A stretch of DNA of 64,000 nt from Corythucha ciliata (Eukaryota; Arthropoda; Insecta; Hemiptera; Tingidae). This document shows, one piece after another, positions 33,795-44,739 of the stretch. Where the stretch lies: assembly GCA_038030265.1 (NCBI GenBank), contig CM075941.1:36394164-36458163 (forward strand). Reading direction: 5' to 3'. A program made the position numbers and the translations under genes. Within the stretch, counting starts at the first letter, position 1. Each line of letters begins with the position of its first letter. Below the pieces are notes generated by a model. It was not told the origin of the DNA, made no database searches, and saw only the letters and a list, made by a program, of their open reading frames with translations.

Positions 33795-34340
33795 CAAATA
33801 GTATATTTCACATCAAGAGTGGAAAGTGAACAATTTCGTGCGAGCGTTGTTAGACGAGTGAGGCGCAGCCGAACGAGGATAAAACGCGAGCAACGATATT
33901 CACTTTTACTCGAGTTGCGAACGGTATGTTTCACACGACCCAAGAAAGGGGGGGGGGGATTTTTATAAAATAACTTTTTTATAATCACGAAAAAAATAGG
34001 AAAAGAATAATGTTTAATGAATAAAGTTAGAAAATGTAGCCTTAATTCTTCTTAAAAGTAATCTTACCTGATCTTTCATGCTAAGAAGATGAAAATTTTT
34101 TGAAAGAGAGTGACTGATTATGAGAAAGTGACTGGGAAGGGAAGTAAGCGTGCCACAGCCTATTGGGGACAGCAGACGGACGCTAAACGATCTTAAAATC
34201 GACTCAAGGTTAAAAAAAAAATGGAAAATATAGAAAATCAGCTGTTTTTATCACACGAGTTCAGGTCACCCGTGTGATAAAAAATGAAAAAAATGAATGA
34301 ACGAACGTACAAATAGTATATTTCACATCCGTTCAGGTCA
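33795..34340. repeat. CGAG-core repeat, copy 2, plus duplicated flank
   Basis: 33795-33945 matches the family seen at 8077 and 60110: GTATATTTCACATCAAG, CGTGCGAGCGTTGTTAGACG, core GAGTGAGGCGCAGCCGAACG, end TTTCACACGAC. A 31-base stretch starting TGAATGAACGAACGTACAAA recurs exactly at about 34295, and TTCAGGTCACCCGTGTGATA occurs at about 34259 and 34330. The latter half therefore looks like a second, internally deleted copy. Confidence 0.5.
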
Positions 34341-34359
34341 CCCGTGTGATAAATTTTCA

Positions 34360-35421
34360 TATTGCACTACCTAGCACTCTTGTCGGATATTACCAATTTT
34401 CCGCTCCTATCTTGAGCGCGATAGTCGTGAGTTTCTTAGGGGGTCGCGTGAAAAATATTTTTCACACAATAGTGGTAGGTATAGGGTCTTTGTGGTGATT
34501 GGGATTTTTCTAAAGTCACAAAAACTATGCTTGAGGGTGGGGGTCTAACTTGCGTACCTAACACGTTAAACCCACCGATGAAGTAATTAAAATTTATGTG
34601 AAATCTGAAATGTGGCCAAGTGTGACGCCTCAATAAGTGGATCCTGGCGATTGGTACAAATTGGGTTCTGGAGTCGATTGAAGATATACTACAAATGAAC
34701 AAAATATATAACTATCGCACCATTTCTGATCTTGTAAGTAAAAAAAATACGCATCCCGAATTTCATCCATACAATTTATATCACGCTGTACAAACAAATT
34801 ATGAAAAGTGGGACTATAATTGCCTTCCTTTCTGCCAGATTCACAGTAGATCGAAGAGATCAAGTGGGCATTCAAAAATAATGAGCGTAGGTGGTTCAGA
34901 CTTTTTTCTTCAATCTCTACGGAATGCCTCTTGAATTAAGTGGCTATTGAATTTCTCCCTCAGTGCCCTCCCTCAATGCTTCTTGTTGATGTAGGTCATG
35001 CACAAGTGAGCTGACTCGTTACAATTAAGAGAAAAAACAAGGGCAACATTTTTCTATAGCGTCGGAAATTATAATAGGTATCTATCTATTCATTAGCAAT
35101 AATGCAATCACATCAGGCACTTTTGGGAATGATTGATTTTTCTCTTGTGAAAAATAATTCTACCCTGATATTTTTGCTCCTGAATTACTTTACTTGGAAC
35201 TGGCAACACGGCCTATAATGAAGAACTCATCTATCCGGCTGTCAGTCGAGTCACACAAGGAAGTTGAAAAAAAGAGAATGTCTCCGCCTTCCTACAGAGG
35301 CGATTCCTCTTCAATGAAATGGAAATTAAGAGACAGATGGTTTTGAACAAGGAGTTAATTCACCGACGTACGACTCTCGAGACGAACACTCGTTTTTAAA
35401 AATACACTACTATTTTTCCTG
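34360..35421. other. Non-coding stretch, no gene recognised
   Basis: Short frames only; the two frames around 34630-34930 overlap on opposite strands and lack motifs. Confidence 0.4.
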
Positions 35422-35536
35422 CCCAGTATTCTGTAACTCTCAACGCTTGCGTTAGCAAAATTTCTCAGCCGATTACTTTCAATTATTCATCTCGTTCATT
35501 TCGCTAACGCTCGCGTTGAGAGTTCCAGAATAGGGG
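35422..35536. mobile_element. Palindromic MITE-like element
   Basis: CCCAGTATTCTGTAACTCTC at the left and, inverted, CCCCTATTCTGGAACTCTC at the right. The arms continue with AACGC(T/G)(T/A)GCGTTAGC. The terminal CC(A/C)(G/T)TATTCTG resembles the ends of the 33371 and 50941 elements. The loop is about 45 bp. Confidence 0.65.
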
Positions 35537-35961
35537 AGCGATCCGCAATAAAAAAAAAGTTACAACAAATATGTTTGTGGTTCATACCCAACCTCGTAAT
35601 ATTGGCGTCCTCCGAACTACGAGCTCGTAAGATTTTTCATTCCGCGTTTACTTCATTGGATTACGATATTTATTTTCGAGTTCGTCAAGTTTTTCTTCGT
35701 CTTTTCTACCACGTCGGAAAATTCATTTTTCACAAGAGGAAAATCGCCCAGTAAAAAAGTGCCACGAAGCAACCCCGTGGAAAATGAACGATTGCTCAAT
35801 GAAACTATTGTCTTATTATTTGCTTTGAAGGCCCGTCACAAGCCTTATTTATTCGTCTGTGTAGTCCATGCAACCAAAAAAAAAATCAATTTGTAGGGTT
35901 CAGGCTTCATTTTTGTTTATCCCCTTCTTCTAATGCCTGCCCAATGGCATCACGGTAATGA
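35537..35961. other. Non-coding stretch, no gene recognised
   Basis: No frame, RNA gene or repeat boundary recognised. Confidence 0.4.
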
Positions 35962-36363
35962 TTAAGGGGGAGTTGTACATGTGTTTCCTCGACCCCCCTC
36001 CAATCATACCTCGCCTACTCCGCGTTACGGAAATTACCGCCGTATTTCTGCACCAATCGTGGACTTCAAGGGCTCATTTAAATCTTCAGGAAATTCCGCA
36101 CAAGCGTACGATCTTCCTTTTTCATATTTCATCCCTAAAATAACTGTAAAACGCACACAAACTCTTACCTTGAAAATTCACACTCTTTCGACGAATTATT
36201 CAGGAAAGCAAGATCGTACGCTTGTGCGGAATTTCCTGAAGATTTAAATGAGCCCTTGAAGTTCATGATTGGTGCAGAAATACGGCGGTAATTTCCGTAA
36301 CGCGGAGTAGGCGAGGTATGATTGGAGGGGGGTCGAGGAAACACATGTACAACTCCCCCTTAA
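35962..36363. mobile_element. TTAA-flanked element with arms of about 150 bp
   Basis: TTAA at 35962-35965 and 36360-36363. The 394-bp body has near-perfect inverted arms of about 150 bp (outer GGGGGAGTTGTACATGTGTT; inner GTGCGGAATTTCC and GCGTACGATC) around a loop of about 95 bp. The arms could form a very stable foldback. A truncated copy is at 26687-26845. It is non-autonomous, and its TTAA preference suggests a piggyBac-type transposase in trans. Confidence 0.85.
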
Positions 36364-36473
36364 AGCCCTGTTCACACGATGTAATGTTTGAAGCTATATT
36401 GCATGCTGATTTTTCAAAAACATCCGGTCACATGTCATATCTTCAAACATTGCATCGTGTGAACAGGGCTTAA
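36360..36473. mobile_element. TTAA-flanked MITE sharing its left TTAA with the preceding element
   Basis: The 106-bp body between TTAA 36360-36363 and TTAA 36470-36473 has inverted ends AGCCCTGTTCACACGATG and CATCGTGTGAACAGGGC, continuing with (T/C)AATGTTTGAAG. The left TTAA is the same four bases that end the preceding element. Confidence 0.85.
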
Positions 36474-37300
36474 GACACTTGATAGCCTTGCTTTGAAAAT
36501 GTATTCGATAAAATTGAACCTCTCATATTCCATCAGAAGCTCCAAACCAAATGGACCACAGTGTTTGCAGCAGTGGTTTTTGGTGACGAGGGTGGTGTAA
36601 ACTTTCTAATCACCCCTCCCCATTACCAACGCAAAATTATTCAATTTTCTTTTATAAAACTATTGGTCGAAAGACTACTGTCTCTGGCTCCCGAAAACTG
36701 GATCTTCTATTACAGTGTCTGCATTGAATCTGCTTGAAACTCACGATGAATGAAGTGTTAAGCGATTATTTTCAGCTACCGCCAGCGGCGTCTATCCCCC
36801 CTTAATGGCTGAAAGCTAAATCCCCTCTTTGTGAGCAATGCCCCCCTCCCCTCAAGTATTAATGGGCCGTAGAAGGAAAAGTACAATGAATAACAATATT
36901 GATGAATGGTAGTTACACATATTCACTTTTTTCGCTATAGTGCTATACACTATCGTAGAACACCAGATTTCATTAACTTATTTTGAAAAATTGTTTGGAA
37001 TCTGATGATTTTCTACTCCACTGAAGCACCAGCGAAACAAAAGCAAAGGACTTGGCCGCATCCAAGAGGGTGCAAAGGGGGCACGCGTATCGGCCGCAAA
37101 AACTCAGTTACAGCCGCTTTCTTAGGGCTGATTTTCTTACTCAATCGCTCTTTTTCTAGGATAGGAGTAGAGTGGGTCTGATGGGCGGCTCGTGGCAGGG
37201 CTGCCCACAAGGCGGGTGGGGGGTGCGCCTTCTGCTATGGTGAGGGGATGAAAAAACTAAAAAGTCCATAACAGTTTCTCTCGCCATGAACGAACTCTGT
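36474..37300. other. Non-coding stretch, no gene recognised
   Basis: Contains CAGGGCTGCCCACAAGGCGG at about 37197, which resembles a hAT-type terminus without a partner. No coding region is recognised. Confidence 0.35.
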
Positions 37301-37305
37301 GGCCC

Positions 37306-37686
37306 CAGGGAAAAACTGCTTAAGTCAATTTTTAAAGAAATGTGGATTTTTTGGTTCATCTCGTAGAGAATGCTTTACTGCATTAAACAATGGTGCCATT
37401 TTTGACCAAATGGTCAGTAACGTTACTATCAAGCCGGGGAAAAGTAGCTTAAGTATACTTTAGCTGTTTTTCCCAAACATTTAGCTTGGTGATCATGAAT
37501 TTTGGTTAGGGGAAAAACTGCTTAAGTCGACTTAGGTGTTTTTCCCCCTTTTCATTGTTAATGTACTATCCATTTTGATCTTGGGAAAAACGGCTTAAAA
37601 CGACTTAAGCTGTTTTTTCCCCGAGTGAGAATCACAGTTGTAACGGGTAAAAATACAACTTAAGTAAACTTATGTCGTTTTGCTCG
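37306..37686. repeat. Evenly spaced array of about 39-bp palindromes
   Basis: Near-perfect palindromes lie at 37436-37474, 37509-37547 and 37583-37622, with a decayed one at about 37645-37685 and a half unit at about 37306-37328. Each reads roughly GGGGAAAAACTGCTTAAGT, a short centre, then the inverse (ACTTAAGCTGTTTTTCCCC). Centres lie at about 37455, 37528, 37601 and 37666, that is 73, 73 and 65 bp apart. The spacer sequences are unrelated. The last unit ends 175 bp before the ATG of the transposase-like gene. Such repeated inverted sites usually bind a dimeric protein, for example a transposase in its subterminal region (inference). Confidence 0.8.
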
Positions 37687-37860
37687 GTCAGGTTGATAAA
37701 AAATACTCGCGCGTTATGAAGTTGGAAGGTTCTAGTCTCTCTTCTGATACGACACAAATTGCTTGTTACCCGTTCTTTTTGAAAAAACTTAGCTGTTGCG
37801 CAGTCGAAATTGATGTGAGTACGCTAGTGTCAGAGTTGTGAAAGTGTTGTCTCGTTCAGC

Positions 37861-40108
37861 ATGTACAAAACGAGAGGTCAAAAGATCTTGGAGCTTACAC
37901 AAAGCAAAATATTACAGTCCAGAGGTAAGTTGAACGGCTATTTCATACTTACTACTCTCTTAAGGCATTACTGTATTGCTGTTTTTCTCTTATTTTTAGA
38001 ATTATCAGCCAGTAACGGCGTTGTACAAGGCATCTGTGATCCACAGCAACCTATTCGAAGTACTACTTCTAAACAGCATCGTATTGTTTACTGTCAAACT
38101 GGATTAACAACTTTCTCAATCATTTTAGGTTCCTCTACCACTGAGTTAGTATTATCAATAGCAGAAAATTGCCAGGAAGAGAATACTACCGGCGTTTTAT
38201 GCTTCGAAACTCCTTCATTGGCCGTGGGGGTTTATCGCACATAATTTATCGCTGTCAGCATTTATTTCCCCATGCCGAAACCTTCAGGGATTGGATTCTT
38301 CCGAAAGTTTTAGAGGCACAGTTTGCTTAAACTATCAAAATGACGCGGATGAAAACGATGACGGAGAGTACGAAGGTAAAATTATCCATGACAAAAATAG
38401 TAAATAGTTGTTAGACGAAAAGTATGCAATGCTTCACTTTCGGCACAGCGGTCGTTAAGCGACGTTTGGATTTTGAAAAGGGAGCTCTGAGCCTGGACAT
38501 CGATAGAATGCAAATCGATTTCTTGCCAGGTACCCGAAAAACACGTTCATGTTGTGAATCGTAAATTAAAATGTTATTTCTCATACATCAGTGAAGCAGA
38601 AGAGGCGTTGAACGGTGTTTCGACAAATAGTTTCCGTGACGTTTCTCCAGGTAAGACTGCGTAATAAAATTGGTATAATGTTAATTCTTAACAGAATCGA
38701 TTCTTGGATCACAACGAGAATTACCCGCGAATTTCGAACGATGGTAGCGAAGTGGACACGCCACACGACTTTCTCGACATCGATGATCACACGGACACTA
38801 CCGGAAACGCACACGTTTTGCAGTCGGAATGTCGAATGCTTTCACGGAAAAAGAAATACGAAAGAAAGGCTTGCTGAAACCGAGGCCAGACTTACACAGC
38901 CACAAAAGGTAAAGAGGTTAGCGGACGCGTATTTAGCCATTTGGGGGCCTGCGGGAAAAAGTGTGCCGACAAAACATCGTCGAATGAGCAGAAAAAATGT
39001 TTTGATTCGTACTGGTCTCTGGCCAACTACAATCTTCGGGCAACTCTAATTCGTAGTTTGATATCAATCGAAAGACGGTTGAGAAAATATACGACTTGTA
39101 CAAATAGGCCAATCGGAAACCAATGAGTAAGAATGTATACCGCTCAGTTTTAAAGTCGTTGAATCTTAAAATTAAACCTCCAAACGTAGTACGTGTACGT
39201 GTAGTACGCGTGATCAGCTCCAGCTTAAAATTAAGCTGACGACCGATGAACAGCAGAAACAAGTCATGGAATGAGAGCTAAAATTGCACCAACTGGAGGC
39301 TGATGACGCTTACAGCATGAAAAAAAAGGATAAAGAAAAAGCCGTGGAGGACTGTGAAATCGGTGTTTATTCATTCGATCTTCAACAGTGCCTCCCAACT
39401 CCTTCCCTGAACACAAATGTGGCTTTATATAAACGCCAGCTTTGGACCTTTAATTTGACCATTCACGACTGTGTAACGAATAAGGCTTACGCTTTCATGT
39501 GGCACGAAGCTGAAGCCGGGAGAGGTGCTGATCAGATAGCTTCCTGTTTGTACAAGTTTATTTCATAATTTGTCCCTCCTTGCAAGAAACGTATAATATT
39601 TTATAGCGATGGCTACTACGGCCAAAACCGTAACAATCAGGTTGCCATTATGCTCCAATATGCCCTGGAAACCAACCGCTCTATTTCGAAAATCGAGCAT
39701 AAGTTTCTCGTAGCTGGGCACACCCATTTGGAATGTGATTCTGACGATGCCTTAATTGAAAGAGCAAAAAAAATGAGTGAGGTCCATATAAATGTGCCCT
39801 ACGATTGGTGCCAATTAGTTCGAGGAGTCGGAAAAAATAAATTTACTGTTATTGCTATGAATCAAAGTTCGTTTTTAAGTTTTTCTGGATTACTTAAGCA
39901 ATGTTTCACAGCTAGACGTATTACGACAAGCGGTGAACCTGTGAATTGGATAAAGATCCACTGGATTTTGTATCTGAAATTAGGTAGCCTTTTTTTCAAA
40001 AACAGTTTAAGAGCTGAAGAACCGTTTAAAGAGGTAAATTACCTAAGTAATAAGAAAAAATACCCCCGATGTCTTTGCAACAATCCTACAACGCATTTCT
40101 ACCAATAA
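37861..40108 (+). pseudogene. Multi-exon transposase-like gene (RNase H-like, DUF7869-type), decayed
   Basis: Proposed first exon 37861-37924 (MYKTRGQKILELTQSK), then exons at 38000-38078, 38127-38223 and 38249-38372, all phase 1 and in frame. Further exons near 38425-38530, 38605-38651 and 38695-38920 have good splice borders but clash in frame. From 38941: CGKKCADK and CFDSYWSLANYNLRATLI. After a stop at 39272-39274 comes [20 protein letters not shown], then [51 protein letters not shown], a TAA at 39566-39568, FYSDGYYGQNRNN, and HTHLECDSDDALIERAKK. The aspartates in SFDLQ and YSDG and the acidic group in ECDSD fit the DDE/D pattern of RNase H-fold transposases. I associate this arrangement with DUF7869-type proteins abundant in arthropod genomes, from memory. 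Two stops and exon phase conflicts point to a pseudogene. Confidence 0.65.
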
Positions 40109-41404
40109 GCATTGAAAAAAAAGCAGACCTGATTTCCCTTCTCCGAATATATAGGTTTTTGGTCCATCTAGTGACCATCGTTGGTTAACCATAATAATAC
40201 AAATTTTTCGGAGCGATTATCTCCTTCCTAACCAACCAAATATTACTCCGGGAGCCCACCGTATGAAAAATCCTGATCATTTGATTGCGTCTGGCACCTG
40301 TCAAAGATGTTTTTTATGGTCTAAGATTTGACACTTCTGGGATCGCCAGACATTTTCCGTGGCACAGGGGTTCATAACTTCATAACAGAAGTGCATAATA
40401 AAGGTTGTTGGCAAACCCATACCTTTGGGTGGTTTGAAAACGACTGGCGAGAGTAAAAAGTCGTTTCTTGCGACGAATAAATTACGAAACCAATAACGCC
40501 ATCCAATTTGATCGTACATAGTGCAATGAGCGAGCTTTGATAAATGTGAAATTTCAACACGCTGATAAATTTCGGTGGGACAAGAGAAATGAATAAAATT
40601 AAATTTTGAGTTCTGGGAGGGGGGGTCTATCCCCCATATCCTCCCCCCGCACCAACGCCCTTGATTCAGGACCAACAAGAGGGATTAAAACGATTTCCAG
40701 CTCTCGAGCAATTTTTAGGGGCTAGGGCCATTTATTTGCACTAATTTTTCTGGGCTACTCCGCGGCTATTCATCCCCTGAACTAACCATTTTGAGGCTGA
40801 TTATCTTCTATAACTCGCAATTTCGAGGCGGGTTTCAGGAGAAACTCTTCCATGAAAACTCGCAGCACAAAAACTAGCTATGCTGCCTTAAAACCACAAT
40901 TAAGTGGCTACTTTATTCATTGGCACTTCCAAATTCCGGCCTTTGTAAATAACTAAGCTCAAAGGCGGCCTGTTTATTTGTCACAGAAGTCGCTTTACTC
41001 TGTACTGGGTACTGCTCGGACTAGCTGCAGGGCCTACGTGTCATTGTGTTCTCGTTATCGCTCAAAGAAGTCCGCCCCCTCCCATCATGGTCCCTTTAGT
41101 GGGGTGGCACCACGACTTGAATCGGAAATAGGACTAATAGGAGGAACGTGGAAGCTCTAAATATACATAATTTTATCAATCGATGGTTTCAATAAACACC
41201 TTCAATTTCATAGGCCGAAACCAGACGAAGCTTAACAAATTTATTAATTTAATGCTCTGTTGGGAAAGCCATTTCCGTTCCTCTTCCAGTTAAAAATAAA
41301 TTAATCACTAATACTCATATTATTATGTAGGTACTCTGAAATGCAGTCACAAAAACTGAAGGGAGCCAGATGAAGCGGAGAGAAACAAGTAAAGAAAGGT
41401 AAAA
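40109..41404. other. Non-coding stretch, no gene recognised
   Basis: Around 40617-40665 G- and C-runs end with GCACCAACGCCCTTG, which resembles a hAT-type right terminus without a left partner. The frames here are overlapping and unconvincing. Confidence 0.4.
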
Positions 41405-41409
41405 AAAAC

Positions 41410-41416
41410 AAAAAAA

Positions 41417-41455
<39 letters not shown>

Positions 41456-41456
41456 A
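41410..41456. repeat. A-run followed by (AAC)n microsatellite
   Basis: About 12 AAC units after an A-rich lead. No retroposed body is recognised beside it. Confidence 0.9.
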
Positions 41457-42484
41457 CTAGCTAAAAAAGAGGCTGCAGAACTTATGGTTGGAAAGCAAAG
41501 ATACCAGGCAGATAAGCAGTGATAGTGATACTCAAGATTCGAAGACAGGAGGTCTGTTCGCGAACCTGCTCTGGGGTGCACCAGGGTGCACTAGTGCGCA
41601 CCCTAAAGCTTTTCCCGAGAAATGAAGTGCAGTCTTGGGCAAGCTGGGGCAGCTGGTGTATAGGGCGTTCGCGATGAATTCTGTGCTGCACCAGCCTGCC
41701 CCAAGTTACTCCAACTTTTTCGATAAATGTAACAGTCCCGTTATCTTCTTTCCTTCTCATTCTTGTTCACTTCACTTAAGGGGAATCCTTACGACGGTCG
41801 TATCGCCTATTTTACTCCTCAACGCTGTGGAAATCAAAATATTTTAAATTTTTCAACGCGAAATCACTTGGTGGGCAACCTAAATTTGAGCTATCGAGCC
41901 CTTTTTCGAGTTTTTAAATTTTAATTAATTAATTAGCATATCAACTAAATGAAAAATTACATATTCAGTTTTTCGAGCTTATGGCACCCAGTAGGTTGTT
42001 TTTCTGTTTTCAAATCCGTCAGCATATCCAAAATTTGATTATTAGTTCTATCGTAATCATTAATTAGGATGATGGAAATAGGCACCCATCCACCCGTAAT
42101 GGGTCAAGAAACATGGTTGACGAGAGCAGGAAAAAAAAGAGGACCCTTTCACAGACAGTCAACGTTTTTAGGACCGGTAGTACTTCTACCGAGAGCTCTA
42201 CTGCATGCGGTTTTCCTTTTTTTTGTTGTTGTGTAAACATGGTTATTAGAGGGTGGTGGGGAAGGTAGCTCTTACTATCACGGGACTGATTTGATTTCCA
42301 ATATAATGAAGTTTTGTTCGATTGTAAAAACCATCAAGCCAAAGGAAAGCCCGTATCCTGACGGGGGTTTTGGTCCATCACCGCCAGAGGGGGGTTTTGA
42401 TCTTCCACCGCCACTTCTCTCTGTGTGCTGGAGGAAAGTGGGCTAATGAAAAGAGTTGTTTCACATTCGTTAGTTGAACGAGTA

Positions 42485-43043
42485 CATGGTGTTTCAACGA
42501 AACTAGCTGATTTGTGGAATTCGCCAAATGGCGGGAAGTGCTTGGAGGGAAGGTGGGGGTTGGACCTTTGGAAAGGGGAGGTCTTGAATTTTTTTGCCGC
42601 CAAATCATTAATCGCCATGCATTGGACGAAGCAACAACGGTCGTTTTTCGACGAGGCGTATTTTTCGAACTGTTGTTGCCACTAAGCGCGCTTTCCGTAC
42701 CCGCTTCAATCTCGCCTCCGCTGACACCTTTCCTGGCCGCCAATCGATCATTACTAAGGTTACAACGATCACAGAGACTTTTGGGCTCACTTCACGCCGC
42801 TCAGAAGGCAATCGGCCAACGGGATCTCCAAACAACTTTGAGCAAGAGAGTCTGTTCGAAAATCACGGCTCGGCAGCAAACGTCCGTTGTTGCTTCGTCT
42901 AATGCATGGCGATTACTGATTTTGTGGCCAAAAAAAAATATGTAGGATCTCCCCTTTTCAACGGTTCAACCCCCACCTCCTTCCGAGCACTTCCCGCCAT
43001 TTGGCGATTTTTAAAAATCCTCAAGTGTCGTTGAAACACCATG
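42485..43043. mobile_element. 559-bp foldback element with arms of about 170 bp
   Basis: CATGGTGTTTCAACGA at 42485 and its inverse at 43043 delimit inverted arms that include GCCAAATGGCGGGAAGTGCT, GGGGTTG, CGCCATGCATT and AACAACGGACG-type sequence. Most of the interior frames are read from both strands of the same repeat. A short duplication (GGGGGTTTTG, twice within about 32 bp) lies just upstream at 42363-42400. The target duplication is not obvious. Confidence 0.75.
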
Positions 43044-43989
43044 GATAAGTAGGTATATGAAAATAGATGCAATACGAGGGGTATGTGAAATGTATACTTC
43101 CCTTCTTTAGAAAAATTGGAAAACCTGTCAACAAATATTTTACTCAAGAAGTCACACAGTGGTAAGACAGTGGAAGAGAAATAAGTAGAAGGGACGATTG
43201 GACCAAAAAATGCGTCTGGTTATTTCCAATTTCTTGCCAGTGGGGTATAGGACTTCAATTACCTATAATTTTGATGTGGGGGATCTAATCTCAATTGTAA
43301 AAACTCACCAGTTCATGTAAATATGATCAAATTAGGCTCAAATGTTTCCTTCTTCGATGGCTCTTTTGATATAGATGTGGTTGTCTTCACGATTTCAACA
43401 AGAGGGAGTGAAAAACGCGCTAAAATAAAGGTGTTTCCCTTCTTAGCCCAATAGTTTTCGAAGAATTTAACGCTACTTCATTGTATTTTTTCAAAATCGA
43501 TATTCTAGAATCATTTGGAGCCAAATTGGCGTGGGAGAGGGGGTAAAAATCAGGAATGAAATAGTTCCTTATTTTACTTGAAATCGATCAAAGTTGAAAA
43601 AGAAAATGTTTTTTTTTTTTTCGAACGAAATGTTGGTTTCAAAGCTTCAATTTTAAGATGTGTGTGTGTGTGGGGGGGGGGGTGAACTTTTTTTTTTTAA
43701 TGTGTCATCTATCTTCGTATCTTCTTCACCACACCGAACTTTAGGCGAGAATGCGGACTAAAGATCGATCAGTTTCTTATGGACCGAAAGAATAGGTAAA
43801 TTCAGTTAACTTTGTAAACACGTGTTCCTAGAACCATCTGGAAATTTGGGCCCTCAGGGTCCATTAGAAAATTGTCGATCTATAGCCAAATACAAAACAG
43901 GCATGGTAATTTTCAATGAAGAGACCACGGAGCTTTATCGAAATTAAATTTTAAAAGAATGACGCTTTTTGGTAAAAAAAAATTGAATA

Positions 43990-44735
43990 GGCCAGTCAAC
44001 AAGAACAATAAAATCGCAATTAAACGGCTAGTTCTGATTTTTTAGTACGTTTTCAGGACCAGCACCAGTAGTGCAAGTACAAGTTTTCAGCTTCGAAAAA
44101 CTTGTGCTACTTTCGTGGCACTCGAAAAACCGCGAAATGTTTGCACTTTTTTCGGGTTTTTCACTTTACCTCCTAAAATATGCTGTTTTTTTTTAAAGCT
44201 TGCTTCTCCTTCTTTGTGAGCCTTTACTTCGCCGGGCACCAAGTTCACGAGCCATTTTTCTAATCTCCGAAAAAATAAATAAATAAAAAGGCGAGGGACT
44301 ATTCACTTTAACCAACACAAAAAATATCTAAACGAAACGGCAGCAGTTGGAGACTAGACTCCTCCTTACTTCTTCTAAACATTGAAAGGGGGTGAGGTGG
44401 GTTCTAATCTTCTTATTTGTTATGAGTCGAATTACCTTTGAAAAATCGAACCTCGCTTCCCCATCGTATATGTGTATATTTCTACCAAGGTTGCGAGGGG
44501 TATCGCATAAGTATGTTTCCCTTTTTTAGATATTAGTTAAAAAAACAAAGGTTTTCCAATGCATTCTAGGCCAGTCAATAAGAACATTAAAAATAGCTAA
44601 AATCGCAATTAAACGGCTAGTTCTGATTTTTTAGTATGTTGTTAGGACCAGCACCAGTAGTGTAAATCGGCACTCGAAAAACCGCGAAACTTTTGCACTA
44701 TTTTTGGATTTTTCACGTTATCTCCTAAAATATGC
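43990..44735. repeat. Direct repeat pair, unit about 170-200 bp
   Basis: 43990-44188 and 44572-44735 share GGCCAGTCAA(C/T)AAGAAC, AAACGGCTAGTTCTGATTTT, GGACCAGCACCAGTAGTG, GGCACTCGAAAAACCGCGAA and CTCCTAAAATATGC. The spacing is about 580 bp. There is no coding potential. Confidence 0.7.
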
Positions 44736-44739
44736 ATTT

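Noticed and set aside
40640..40667. hAT-type terminus ending AACGCCCTTG
   Set aside because: No partner terminus or duplication was found.
42378..42945. Several 80-143 codon frames on both strands
   Set aside because: They are produced by the two inverted arms of the foldback element at 42485-43043.
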